From: Domibacillus tundrae | GTDB taxonomy: Bacteria; Bacillota; Bacilli; Bacillales; Domibacillaceae | DNA: 64,000 bases | Assembly (NCBI RefSeq): GCF_000970675.1 | Contig: NZ_LAJA01000005.1 | Span: 33,860-97,859 of the forward strand | Direction of reading: 5' to 3' | Part shown: positions 51,886 to 60,385 of the stretch, piece by piece | Layout: the number at the start of each line of letters is the position of its first letter | How positions within the stretch are numbered: the stretch's first letter is position 1 | Program-made: the position numbers and the translations under genes | The notes under the pieces: generated by a model | Database searches by the model: none | What the model was told of the DNA's origin: nothing | What the model saw: the letters and a program-made list of their open reading frames with translations, nothing else

Positions 51886-52716
51886 ATGCCAGTGAAAAAT
51901 GAAATTGCTTCAAAAGCCCACGAAGCAAAACCATGGATTCGACGGTTCGGCCGATTTGGCCATATGGCAAAAGGGACTGTTTATGCGCTAGTTGGCATTT
52001 TTGCAATGCTCGCAGCGGCCGGAATGGGCGGGGGAACGACAGGAACGAGCGGCGCGCTGTCAACCGTTGCACATGAACCGTTCGGTAACTTGCTGCTCTG
52101 GCTGATTAGCATTGGATTGATCGGGTATGTGGTATGGCAGCTGCTAAAATCAATCAAAGATGTTGAACATAATGGCTCAGATGCAAAAGGAATTGTAAAG
52201 AGAGTTGGTTATTTAGTCAGTGCCGTTATTTATGGAAGTTTAGCGTTGACAGCTTTCAAACTTGCTATGCAAACAGGCGGTGGCGGCAGCTCCGAAAAAA
52301 CCATATCAGCGAAACTGCTTGCCCAGCCATTCGGACAATGGATTGTCGGGCTGATTGGACTGATTATTATCATTTATGGACTGATTGAATTATATCGAGG
52401 TTTCAAAGAAAAATTCATGAAATACTTTAAAACGCATGAAATGAAGAATAAAGAAGTCCGTCTTGCACGGAATGCTGGAAAAGCGGGGTTGATGGCGCGC
52501 GGAGTTGTTCTTGCAATGACCGGATTTTTCTTTATTCAGACGGCAATCACGGCGAATCCAGATGAAACGAAAGGGTTTGGAGGCGCACTCGCAGAACTCG
52601 CCTCTCAGCCGTTCGGACAGTTTTTGCTTGGTCTTGTCGCAGCGGGACTTATTTTATATGGCGTATACGAAGTTGTTCGCGGGCGCTATCAGCGGATGGA
52701 CTTTGGCAGAAGGTAA
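51886..52716 (+). CDS. DUF1206 membrane protein
   Basis: A 276-residue membrane protein with three similar two-helix units (FGRFGHMAKGTVYALVGIFA; VGYLVSAVIYGSLALTAFKL; AGLMARGVVLAMTGFFFIQT), each followed by a QPFGQ/EPFGN-type motif and a second helix. This threefold repeat is the DUF1206 layout. Function is unknown. The sigma-B type promoter suggests stress induction. ATG 51886 follows GAGGAGGG. Monocistronic. Confidence 0.88.
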   Translation: MPVKNEIASKAHEAKPWIRRFGRFGHMAKGTVYALVGIFAMLAAAGMGGGTTGTSGALSTVAHEPFGNLLLWLISIGLIGYVVWQLLKSIKDVEHNGSDAKGIVKRVGYLVSAVIYGSLALTAFKLAMQTGGGGSSEKTISAKLLAQPFGQWIVGLIGLIIIIYGLIELYRGFKEKFMKYFKTHEMKNKEVRLARNAGKAGLMARGVVLAMTGFFFIQTAITANPDETKGFGGALAELASQPFGQFLLGLVAAGLILYGVYEVVRGRYQRMDFGRR

Positions 52717-52743
52717 AGCACCCACTAACGGGTGCTTTTTTCT
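52715..52743 (+). terminator. Terminator of the DUF1206 gene
   Basis: AAAGCACCC (52715-52723) and GGGTGCTTT (52730-52738), then Ts. Confidence 0.88.
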
Positions 52744-52798
52744 TTGAGAAGAAATCTCAATGTGCTACATTTGATCTATTAACATTCGGAGGTGCCTG

Positions 52799-53788
52799 AT
52801 GCTTTTTATTGATAATAAAGGAATTACAGATCCGCGGCTGAACCTTGCAATTGAAGAGTATGCGGTTAAGCATTTAGATATCGAGGAGTCTTATTTGCTT
52901 TTTTATATTAATGAGCCATCGATTATTATCGGCAAAAATCAAAATACAATTGAAGAAATAAATATTGATTACGTGGAAGACAATCATATTCATATTGTTC
53001 GAAGATTGTCAGGCGGCGGGGCTGTGTATCATGATCTTGGCAATTTAAACTTCAGTTTTATTACAAAAGACGACGGAGACAGCTTTCATAATTTCCGTAA
53101 ATTCACCGAACCAGTTGTGGAGGCGCTGAACAAACTCGGGTTAAATGCGGAGTTAAGCGGACGCAATGATCTGACAGCGAACGGATTTAAAATTTCCGGA
53201 AACGCTCAATTTTCAACAAAAGGGCGAATGTTTACACATGGTACGCTTTTATTCGATACCAATATGGATGAAGTTGTTTCAGCTCTTAAAGTACGCAAAG
53301 ACAAGATTGAATCGAAAGGCATTAAATCGATTCGAAGCCGCGTCGCAAATATTTCGGATTTGATTAATTCAAAAATGACGATTGAGGAATTTCGCCTATT
53401 TGTGCTGCAAAATATTTTTGGCGGTGAATCGAAAATCGAAGAATATGTACTGACTGAAGCAGATTGGGCAGCGATTCATCAAATATCGAAAGAACGGTAT
53501 CAAAACTGGGAATGGAATTATGGCAAATCGCCAGCCTTTAATGTTGAGCGCTCTCATCGTTTTCCAGTCGGGCTCATTGATATCCGTCTTGATGTGAAAA
53601 AAGGAAAAATCGAAAAAACACGTATTTTCGGTGATTTTTTCGGTGCGGGTGATGTACATGAGGTCGAAAAAGCGCTGATCGGCGTTAATCACGAAAAAGA
53701 GGCAATCCGCCGGTCACTGGACTCATTAAATATGCAGTACTATTTTGGAAATGTAACGCTGGATGACATCGTTGAACTAATTTATTAA
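52799..53788 (+). CDS. lplJ: Lipoate-protein ligase (LplJ)
   Basis: A 329-residue LplA/LplJ-type ligase that activates free lipoate with ATP and attaches it to the E2 and GcvH lipoyl domains. Motifs: NLAIEEYAVKHL, SIIIGKNQNT, VRRLSGGGAVYHDLGNLNFS, and GNAQFSTKGRMFTHGTLLF. The C-terminal accessory domain is complete. CGGAGGTG lies just before ATG 52799. Single gene. Confidence 0.94.
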   Translation: MLFIDNKGITDPRLNLAIEEYAVKHLDIEESYLLFYINEPSIIIGKNQNTIEEINIDYVEDNHIHIVRRLSGGGAVYHDLGNLNFSFITKDDGDSFHNFRKFTEPVVEALNKLGLNAELSGRNDLTANGFKISGNAQFSTKGRMFTHGTLLFDTNMDEVVSALKVRKDKIESKGIKSIRSRVANISDLINSKMTIEEFRLFVLQNIFGGESKIEEYVLTEADWAAIHQISKERYQNWEWNYGKSPAFNVERSHRFPVGLIDIRLDVKKGKIEKTRIFGDFFGAGDVHEVEKALIGVNHEKEAIRRSLDSLNMQYYFGNVTLDDIVELIY

Positions 53789-53792
53789 GACT

Positions 53793-53826
53793 AAAAAGCG
53801 CCGGGATAAAAAAACCGGCGCTTTTT
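53793..53826. terminator. Bidirectional terminator
   Basis: AAAAAGCGCCGG (53793-53804) pairs with CCGGCGCTTTTT (53815-53826) between convergent genes. Confidence 0.92.
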
Positions 53827-53830
53827 GGTG

Positions 53831-54871
53831 TTAATATGTGAAATAGGAAAGCAGCCCGTCGCGAATACCAGCTGCAGCCTTTGCTTGATACGCAGCTGAA
53901 ACGATGGATGATTCCTCGTTTGGGTTTGTTAAATAACCGAGTTCTAATAAAATAGCTGGCCGGTGATTTTCACGAAGAACAAAATAGTCCCCTGTTTTTA
54001 TTCCCCGGTTAGAAGACGATAACGTCCCATATAATCCTTGATTAACGGAACGGGCCAGCTGTTTGTGCCCGGAATGATAATAATAGGTGGTGAAGCCGGC
54101 TGCTTTTTGGCTGTGCGCCCCATCATAGTGAAGACTGATAAAAGCATCCGCACCGTGCTGTTGTGCATCTTCTGTCCGCGCAGGAAGCGGGACAAACTGG
54201 TCATCAGACCGCGTTAAAATAACTGTAGCACCGCTTCTTGTTAACTCATCAGAAAGCCTCTTAGCTGTTTGAAGCGTCACGTTCTTTTCGATCGTGCCGA
54301 GGGAACCGGATGTCCCTCCGTCAACGCCGCCATGGCCGGGATCAAGAACAATGACTTTGCCTTGCAGAGTGGATGCAACAGCTTTTGCAGAAGAAACCAC
54401 CCAGTCTGCTACATAGGCTTCATTTCCACTTGCGAGACGGATTTTAATCCAGTCGCCACTGCGGCCGACGATCGGGTAACGCTCTCCAACAGACCCTTTA
54501 ACAACTACAGCGGACGAAGTAGAAGGGCCGCTCCGCAAATTAGTTCCCTCTGTTTGTATATGGACAAATTGATTGGATGAAGCCGGCCGTTCGTTTTTAC
54601 CTGTGCGAATATATTGCCCGCTCACCCAGGCCGTTTCGTTTCCATAGGCTATACGAATCCAGCCATTTTGAGAAGAAAGAATGTCAATGCGTTCACCCAT
54701 ACTTATTTGTCCAAGCACAGAAGCCGTAAGTGATGGTGATTCCCGCACGTTAACGCGATCCCCTGTAATCGTGCCTGTTTGTGAATGAGCAAAAGCCTGG
54801 TGTTCTTGTACTCCCATTACAACAAAGCTCATTAAAAAGATAAATAAAATGCCCAATCTTTTATTTTCCAT
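53831..54871 (-). CDS. N-acetylmuramoyl-L-alanine amidase with two SH3b domains
   Basis: A 346-residue secreted autolysin. A signal peptide (about 1-28, cut after AFA) is followed by two bacterial SH3 domains (GDRVNVRESPSLTASVLG; EGTNLRSGPSTSSAVVVKG) that bind the wall. The Amidase_3 zinc domain begins at about residue 170 (VIVLDPGHGGVDGGTSG; ISLHYDGAH; ILLELGYLTN). The Zn ligands His, Glu and His and the catalytic Glu are present. It cuts the bond between muramic acid and L-alanine. ATG 54871 is chosen for its GGTGGATT ribosome site and the clean signal peptide. Confidence 0.92.
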   Translation of the reverse strand: MENKRLGILFIFLMSFVVMGVQEHQAFAHSQTGTITGDRVNVRESPSLTASVLGQISMGERIDILSSQNGWIRIAYGNETAWVSGQYIRTGKNERPASSNQFVHIQTEGTNLRSGPSTSSAVVVKGSVGERYPIVGRSGDWIKIRLASGNEAYVADWVVSSAKAVASTLQGKVIVLDPGHGGVDGGTSGSLGTIEKNVTLQTAKRLSDELTRSGATVILTRSDDQFVPLPARTEDAQQHGADAFISLHYDGAHSQKAAGFTTYYYHSGHKQLARSVNQGLYGTLSSSNRGIKTGDYFVLRENHRPAILLELGYLTNPNEESSIVSAAYQAKAAAGIRDGLLSYFTY

Positions 54872-55069
54872 AATCCACCGCCTATTTGATAATTTCACTT
54901 TCATTGTATCATTTGGAAGAAACGGCCACATCCGCAAAAATAATGATTAATTTTGTAAGAAAATCGATCGGAATAAAAGGGAAATTCCCCTAATTATTTT
55001 TGATTTTCAAAGAATTTGTTGGAAAACGTGCTTTGAAGTAAAACAAAATCCATGAAATTAGCCCGAATT

Positions 55070-55084
55070 TTAAAATGATTCTAA
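55070..55084. promoter_or_regulatory. PerR box upstream of the catalase gene
   Basis: TTAAAATGATTCTAA fits the 7-1-7 PerR/Fur-type consensus TTANAATNATTNTAA at every fixed position. It overlaps the promoter region. Peroxide de-repression of the catalase is expected; a Fur or Zur role is less likely given the target. Confidence 0.75.
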
Positions 55085-55094
55085 ATTAATTGTT

Positions 55095-55124
55095 TTGTCC
55101 CTCTGAAAAAGTGGTACGTAATGT
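55095..55124 (+). promoter_or_regulatory. Candidate promoter of the catalase gene
   Basis: TTGTCC (55095-55100), 18-base spacer, TAATGT (55119-55124). A sigma-B like alternative (GTTTTG-N14-TGGTAC) overlaps it but fits poorly. Confidence 0.4.
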
Positions 55125-55166
55125 AAGAATGAGTTTTAACTTAATTATTAAAGAGGGGGCTGCCAC

Positions 55167-57203
55167 ATGGCAATTAATGAAAACAGCAAGGATAAACAGC
55201 TTGACGAGTTTCGTGTAAAGGATCAAGGGGAAAAAATGACTACTAACCAAGGACTTCGTGTATCAGAAGATGAGCACTCTTTAAAAGCAGGAGAACGCGG
55301 ACCTACGCTAATGGAAGATTTTCATTTCCGTGAAAAGATGACCCATTTTGACCACGAACGTATCCCGGAACGAATCGTCCATGCACGTGGTTATGCGGCG
55401 CATGGTTATTTTGAAGTATATGAATCAATGAAAGAATATACAAAAGCAGGCTTCCTGCAGGACCCTTCTAAAAAAACACCTGTATTTGTCCGTTACTCAA
55501 CGGTGGCTGGTTCTCGCGGATCAGGTGATACAGTACGCGACGTACGCGGCTTTTCGACGAAATTTTACACAGAAGAAGGAAATTATGACCTTGTAGGAAA
55601 TAACATTCCCGTCTTTTTTATTCAAGATGCCATTAAGTTTCCTGATTTGATTCATGCAGTGAAACCAGAGCCACATAATGAAATGCCTCAGGCGGCTAGT
55701 GCACATGATACGTTTTGGGACTTTGTTGCCAATAACCAGGAATCCGCTCATATGATTATGTGGCACCTGTCCGATCGCGCGATTCCGCGTAGCTACCGGA
55801 TGATGGAAGGCTTTGGTGTACACACATTCCGCTTTGTGAATGAGCAAGGGAAAGCACGCTTTGTTAAGTTCCATTGGAAGCCGGTGCTGGGCATTAAATC
55901 GCTCGTTTGGGATGAAGCACAGAAAATCGCCGGGAAAGATCCGGATTTCCACCGCCGCGATTTGTGGGAGTCAATTGAGATGGGCGACTATCCTGAATTT
56001 GAGTTTGGCGTACAGATGATTGACGAGGAAGATGAATTTAAATTCGACTTTGATCTCCTGGATCCGACAAAAGTGTGGCCGGAAGAAGATGTACCGGTTA
56101 AAATAATTGGGAAAATGACGTTAAATCGTAATGTGGATAATGTATTTGCCGAAACAGAACAAGTCGCCTTCCATCCGGGCCACGTTGTACCGGGGATCGA
56201 TTTCACAAACGATCCACTTCTGCAAGGAAGACTTTTCTCTTATACAGATACGCAGCTGATCCGCCTTGGCGGTCCGAACTTCCATGAGCTGCCGATTAAT
56301 CGTCCGGTTTGTCCGTTCTTTAACAACCAGCGGGATGGGTATGGACGTCAAACAATCAATGTCGGACAAGTGAGCTACCATAAAAACTCGCTGGCTCAAA
56401 ATACTCCGGCACCGGCGACGGAAGAAGACGGCGGATACGTTCATTATCAGGAAAAAGTAGAAGGGCGTAAAGTGGCCCGCCGCAGTGACAGCTTTAAAGA
56501 CCACTTCTCTCAAGCAACCATGTTTTGGAACAGCATGACAGACGTGGAAAAAGAACATATTATTGAAGCATTTAGCTTTGAGCTTGGTAAAGTAAACAGC
56601 AAAGACGTTCGTCAGCAAGTCGTGAATATGTTTGCGAATGTAAATGTAGAATTGGCAAAAACAGTGGCGGAAGCGATTGGTGTACAGGCGCCAACGGACG
56701 TACCAGAATCAACGGTGACAAAATCCTCTGACGCATTAAGCCAGGAAAAAAATCCGGTAAAAGGTGTGGCGACACGTAAAATTGCAGTGCTCGCGGGTGA
56801 AGGATTCTCAGGAAAAGAAATGACAGAAATTTATAAAGCCTTTGAAAAAGCGGGCACCCGTCCTGAAGTCGTGAGTACGAAGCAGGGAACGCTGAAAGGC
56901 GACGACGGAGCAGAGCTTGAAGTGGATCATACATTTTTGACTGCGGATTCCGTTTTGTTTGACGGTGTGTACGCAGCAGGCGGGTTAGCCGCTGATCCGA
57001 AAGCGAAAAAGCAGGCAAAAGCCTTTTTGACAGAAGCGTACGAGCATTTTAAAACGGTTGGTGCAACAGATGACGGCGTTGATTTAATCGCAAATCTTCC
57101 TGCAGATCAAGGCGTTGTCTCGGAAGCATCCCCTTCAAAAGAATATGCAGATACGTTTTTAACTGCATTGGCCGAGCATCGTCATTGGAATCGACAAGTG
57201 TAA
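55167..57203 (+). CDS. katE: Large-subunit catalase (KatE/HPII type)
   Basis: A 678-residue clade II catalase. The distal His is in [16 protein letters not shown], the Asn in [20 protein letters not shown] and the proximal heme Tyr in the [13 protein letters not shown] helix. The C-terminal flavodoxin/DJ-1-like domain (about 530-678, [15 protein letters not shown]) is typical of large catalases. It decomposes hydrogen peroxide in the cytoplasm. AGAGGGGG precedes the ATG. B. subtilis KatE is sigma-B controlled; here a consensus PerR box is present instead. Confidence 0.95.
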   Translation: MAINENSKDKQLDEFRVKDQGEKMTTNQGLRVSEDEHSLKAGERGPTLMEDFHFREKMTHFDHERIPERIVHARGYAAHGYFEVYESMKEYTKAGFLQDPSKKTPVFVRYSTVAGSRGSGDTVRDVRGFSTKFYTEEGNYDLVGNNIPVFFIQDAIKFPDLIHAVKPEPHNEMPQAASAHDTFWDFVANNQESAHMIMWHLSDRAIPRSYRMMEGFGVHTFRFVNEQGKARFVKFHWKPVLGIKSLVWDEAQKIAGKDPDFHRRDLWESIEMGDYPEFEFGVQMIDEEDEFKFDFDLLDPTKVWPEEDVPVKIIGKMTLNRNVDNVFAETEQVAFHPGHVVPGIDFTNDPLLQGRLFSYTDTQLIRLGGPNFHELPINRPVCPFFNNQRDGYGRQTINVGQVSYHKNSLAQNTPAPATEEDGGYVHYQEKVEGRKVARRSDSFKDHFSQATMFWNSMTDVEKEHIIEAFSFELGKVNSKDVRQQVVNMFANVNVELAKTVAEAIGVQAPTDVPESTVTKSSDALSQEKNPVKGVATRKIAVLAGEGFSGKEMTEIYKAFEKAGTRPEVVSTKQGTLKGDDGAELEVDHTFLTADSVLFDGVYAAGGLAADPKAKKQAKAFLTEAYEHFKTVGATDDGVDLIANLPADQGVVSEASPSKEYADTFLTALAEHRHWNRQV

Positions 57204-57213
57204 AGAAGTGAAG

Positions 57214-57247
57214 AGCATCAGTGGCAACACTGGTGCTTTTTCTTTTT
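57214..57247 (+). terminator. Terminator of katE
   Basis: AGCATCAGTG (57214-57223) and CACTGGTGCT (57228-57237) with one G-U pair, then a T run. Confidence 0.85.
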
Positions 57248-57260
57248 TCAAAAATCATTT

Positions 57261-57290
57261 TTACTGTGATTATTCATATTATGGTATACT
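57261..57290 (+). promoter_or_regulatory. Candidate sigma-A promoter of acsA
   Basis: TTACTG (57261-57266), 18-base spacer, and extended -10 TGGTATACT (57282-57290). Confidence 0.6.
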
Positions 57291-57327
57291 CAAAATGTAT
57301 TGTTATAGAACAAGGGGGGGAGAAAAG

Positions 57328-59046
57328 ATGAGCGTTCAATTTAGCCAGGAGATGGCCGCACTGCCGGAAGATGCTAATTTACGCGATTACAAGAAAGCGG
57401 TTACAGAGGCGGATTGGGGAAAAGTATCAGAGCATTTTACTTGGTTCAAAACAGGCAAAGTGAACATGGTCCATGAAGCGATTGACCGTCATGTGGAAGA
57501 AGGAAAAGCAGACAAAATCGCTCTTTACTTTACAGACGGAAAACGCGATGAGCAGTATACATATGAAGAAATGAAAGTGAATTCGTGCAAATTTGCCAAT
57601 GGCTTAAAACATATTGGCATTGAAAAAGGGGATCGCGTCTTTATTTTTATGCCGCGCAGCCCAGAGCTCTACTTTGCGATGCTCGGCATTATCCGAATTG
57701 GCGCAATTAGCGGGCCATTATTCGAAGCGTTTATGGAAGAAGCCGTGAAAGACCGTTTAGAAGACAGCGGTGCAAAAGCAGTCGTAACGACACCTGAGCT
57801 GCTGGAGCGCATTCCGTTTCACGACTTGCCGGATCTTGAAAAAGTGATTGTTGTTGGTGGACAAGAAACAGATGAAGAACACATCATCTCATTTGACAAA
57901 CTGATGAGTCACTCAGATGAGTATGTCATCGAATGGGTGGATCGTGAAGATGGGATGGTCATCCATTATACATCTGGCTCAACCGGTAAGCCAAAAGGGG
58001 TATTGCAAGTGCATGATGCGATGGTGCATCAATATTTGGCCGGCAAGTGGACGTATGATTTGCATGAAAATGATGTGTACTGGTGCACTGCCGATCCAGG
58101 CTGGGTAACAGGGACGTCTGCCGGCATGTGGTCCCCGTGGCTGAATGGTGTGACGAATGTACTTCGCGGCGGCCGCTTCCGGGCAGAAGAGTGGTTTGAA
58201 ACGCTGGAAAAATACAGGGTAACTGTCTGGTTTAGTGCACCGACTGCGTTTCGCCTGTTAATGGCATCCGGCAACGAGCTGCCAAAACAATATGACCTGT
58301 CAAAATTGCGTCATCTTTTATCAGCAGGCGAACCGCTTAACCCGGAGGTCATTCGCTGGGGAGCAGAAGCATTAAACATGCGCATTCACGATAACTGGTG
58401 GATGACCGAAACCGGTTCATCGGTTTGTGCCAATTTCCGCTGTAACGTCATGCGTCCCGGCTCAATGGGCAAACCGCTTCCCGGCATTGAAATGTCGATT
58501 ATTTCGGATCAAGGTGATGAGCTGCCGCCAAACCGGATGGGCAACTTAGCGATTAAACCGACGTGGCCGGCCATGATGCGGAAAATTTGGAACAATGATG
58601 ACAAATATGAAAGCTACTTTTTAAACGGCTGGTTTGTGACCGGTGACTCTGCTTATAAAGACGAGGATGGCTTTTTCTGGTTTGAAGGACGCGTCGATGA
58701 CGTCATTAACACGTCAGGAGAACGAGTTGGGCCGTTTGAAGTGGAAAGTAAATTGGTGGAGCATCCGGCAGTTGCGGAAGCTGGTGTAATCGGAGTTCCA
58801 GATCCGGTCCGTGGAGAAGTGATCAAAGCTTTTATTACATTGAGACCGGGCTATGAAGAAAGCAAGGAGCTGCTTGAAGAGATTCGCCAGCACGTAAAAA
58901 CAAAGCTTGCTGCTCATGCGGCGCCAAAAATGGTTGAAGTACGCGATTCGATACCGAAAACGAGATCCGGCAAAATCATGCGCCGCGTATTAAAAGCATG
59001 GGAGCTCGGACTGCCCACAGGTGATCTGTCCACAATGGAAGAGTAA
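57328..59046 (+). CDS. acsA: Acetyl-CoA synthetase (AMP-forming)
   Basis: The 572-residue enzyme equals B. subtilis AcsA in length. It activates acetate to acetyl-CoA through acetyl-AMP. Motifs: the P-loop TSGSTGKPKGV, WWMTETGS, TGDSAYKDEDGFFWFEGRVDD, and the C-terminal lysine motif TRSGKIMRR, the usual site of inhibitory acetylation. ATG 57328 is chosen over a longer frame because of AAGGGGGGGAGA upstream and the standard AcsA N-terminus. No cre site is obvious, and no acuABC genes are adjacent. Confidence 0.95.
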   Translation: MSVQFSQEMAALPEDANLRDYKKAVTEADWGKVSEHFTWFKTGKVNMVHEAIDRHVEEGKADKIALYFTDGKRDEQYTYEEMKVNSCKFANGLKHIGIEKGDRVFIFMPRSPELYFAMLGIIRIGAISGPLFEAFMEEAVKDRLEDSGAKAVVTTPELLERIPFHDLPDLEKVIVVGGQETDEEHIISFDKLMSHSDEYVIEWVDREDGMVIHYTSGSTGKPKGVLQVHDAMVHQYLAGKWTYDLHENDVYWCTADPGWVTGTSAGMWSPWLNGVTNVLRGGRFRAEEWFETLEKYRVTVWFSAPTAFRLLMASGNELPKQYDLSKLRHLLSAGEPLNPEVIRWGAEALNMRIHDNWWMTETGSSVCANFRCNVMRPGSMGKPLPGIEMSIISDQGDELPPNRMGNLAIKPTWPAMMRKIWNNDDKYESYFLNGWFVTGDSAYKDEDGFFWFEGRVDDVINTSGERVGPFEVESKLVEHPAVAEAGVIGVPDPVRGEVIKAFITLRPGYEESKELLEEIRQHVKTKLAAHAAPKMVEVRDSIPKTRSGKIMRRVLKAWELGLPTGDLSTMEE

Positions 59047-59050
59047 ATAG

Positions 59051-59087
59051 AAAAGAGAATCCTGCTTGAGCGGGATTCTCTTTTTTA
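59051..59087 (+). terminator. Terminator of acsA
   Basis: AAAAGAGAATCC (59051-59062) pairs with GGATTCTCTTTT (59073-59084), followed by Ts. Confidence 0.9.
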
Positions 59088-59121
59088 TACGCAAAAACAG
59101 GACCGTTAACATGGCCGCCCT

Positions 59122-59418
59122 TTAATTTACAAGGTTTTGGCTTGTTTGGGCAGAAGCTGTATCCACCTTTACCTGCTCATCTAAATTATAGGGATGATAA
59201 TATCCTTTTTCAATCATATACCTGCTGATGCTTTCATGGGTTGAAATGGCCGCCATCAGCTGCTCACGCAAGGCCGACCGCAATTCGGGCGTTGCGGCTT
59301 CTGTGAGTGCAAATGCCGTAGTCTTCACGCCGGATTTGGCAGAAATCAAAAAGTCGGATGCAATAACCTGATCCGTCAAGCCGCCCATCCCTGCCATGTT
59401 TTTAAATAAATCATTCAT
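59122..59418 (-). CDS. CotF-like spore coat protein (YraG/YraD type)
   Basis: A 98-residue helical protein (LTDQVIASDFLISAKSGVKT; ALTEAATPELRSALREQL; YHPYNLDEQVKVD) with the CotF-family helical pair. It probably sits in the spore coat. The ATG at 59418 follows CAGGAGGGG and overlaps the stop of the upstream 68-residue gene by 4 bases. It is paralogous to the plus-strand gene at 59997, with the same ATPE and HPY motifs. Confidence 0.85.
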   Translation of the reverse strand: MNDLFKNMAGMGGLTDQVIASDFLISAKSGVKTTAFALTEAATPELRSALREQLMAAISTHESISRYMIEKGYYHPYNLDEQVKVDTASAQTSQNLVN

Positions 59419-59621
59419 TGGTTTGTTTCCCCTCCTGGTAAAAATTGCTTCAGCTGCTGAAGGTGCTGCTGGCCTGATTGTGCATCTGCATCCAGCAGTG
59501 CTTTTAATTCCGGATCCTGTGCCAGCGTACTCATTGTGTAAGATTTTGCCGTACATGTGTTTTTAAAAACGACTAATTCATGCACCTCTAATGATTCATG
59601 CTGTCCTAAACTGTTTTCCAC
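59415..59621 (-). CDS. Small CotF-family partner protein (YraF/YraE type)
   Basis: From GTG 59621 (AAGGGTGAT upstream) it has 68 residues, exactly the length of its plus-strand paralogue at 59772. The two align without gaps at the start (HESLEVHELVVFKNTC against HETMELHEMVNFKTIC). It corresponds to the N-terminal half of the CotF family and likely forms a complex with the next gene product. GTG 59630 is the alternative start but lies within the ribosome site. Confidence 0.82.
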   Translation of the reverse strand: MENSLGQHESLEVHELVVFKNTCTAKSYTMSTLAQDPELKALLDADAQSGQQHLQQLKQFLPGGETNQ

Positions 59622-59656
59622 GTTTATCACCCTTCCAGTTATTCATATACGCTTCT

Positions 59657-59686
59657 TATTGTGGCTTTTTGCTTTCTGCTTATTCA
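59657..59686 (-). promoter_or_regulatory. Candidate sigma-G/sigma-F forespore promoter
   Basis: On the minus strand, TGAATA (59686-59681), a 17-base spacer and CACAATA (59663-59657). This is near the sigma-G consensus TGAATA-N17-CATACTA and implies late-sporulation expression of the minus-strand coat pair. Confidence 0.6.
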
Positions 59687-59771
59687 ACAATCAGCTAATT
59701 TCGGTTTTATGAATAAAACGGGAAAACAAAAGGAAAAATGAATAGTGTGACTAACTATGGGGGTGATGAAC

Positions 59772-59978
59772 ATGGACCAGAAAGGGCTGGCTTTTCATGA
59801 AACAATGGAGCTGCATGAAATGGTGAACTTTAAAACCATCTGTATGCTGAAATCAAAATTGATGCAGGGTGTCTGCTTTGACAGTGATTTAAAAGCGATG
59901 ATGGAAAAAGATGCACAGCAATCGATTCATCAGATGAATGAATTATTAGAGCTTTATAAAGGAGCCAGAACATTTTAA
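59772..59978 (+). CDS. Small CotF-family partner protein, second copy
   Basis: From ATG 59772 (GGGGGTGA five bases upstream) it has 68 residues. The ATG at 59757 and its frame overlap the ribosome site and are rejected. The helical segment HETMELHEMVNFKTICMLKS matches the minus-strand copy. Gene order here is small partner, larger CotF-like gene, alcohol dehydrogenase, as in the B. subtilis yra cluster. Confidence 0.82.
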   Translation: MDQKGLAFHETMELHEMVNFKTICMLKSKLMQGVCFDSDLKAMMEKDAQQSIHQMNELLELYKGARTF

Positions 59979-59996
59979 TTTTTGGAGGTGGAAAAT

Positions 59997-60356
59997 GTGA
60001 ACGATTATTTAGATCCGATTAATTCAGTGGGAATGCCTGAACTTGCTGATTCCGCCATTGCGCTTGAATTTTTGCTGTCTGTTAAAAATGGGGTAAGGAA
60101 CTGTGCCGTTGCGTTAACGGAATCAGCTACCCCGGAAGTCCGATCCGTGCTTATAAAACATCTGGAGCAGGGTATTGATCTTCACGGCGAGGTAACCGAG
60201 TTAATGCTGCACAAAGGCTGGCTTCATCCATATGACGTGGACAAACAGGTTCAAATGGATATTAAGTCCGCCGAAACAGCCGTGGATATTGCCCGGCTGC
60301 CGCTCTTCCCGAACAACACAAATCGAAAAGGGTTGTTTCCAACCCCGCCAAAATAA
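59997..60356 (+). CDS. CotF-like spore coat protein, second copy
   Basis: A 119-residue protein from GTG 59997 behind TTTGGAGGTG. It shares IALEFLLSVKNGVRNCAVAL, SATPEVRS and LHPYDVDKQVQMD with the minus-strand copy. It also has an extra C-terminal tail of about 20 residues (LPLFPNNTNRKGLFPTPPK). Probably coat-associated. It is followed after 29 bases by the dehydrogenase gene. Confidence 0.85.
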   Translation: MNDYLDPINSVGMPELADSAIALEFLLSVKNGVRNCAVALTESATPEVRSVLIKHLEQGIDLHGEVTELMLHKGWLHPYDVDKQVQMDIKSAETAVDIARLPLFPNNTNRKGLFPTPPK

Positions 60357-60385
60357 ACATAACCATCGTGGAGGAGGCTCAACAA

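Noticed and set aside
55092..55118. Sigma-B promoter for the catalase
   Set aside because: GTTTTG-N14-TGGTAC matches the -10 poorly compared with the other sigma-B candidates in the window.
59690..59770. Sigma-G promoter for the plus-strand coat genes
   Set aside because: A TGAATA occurs at the right place but no CATAMTA-like -10 follows at 17-18 bases.
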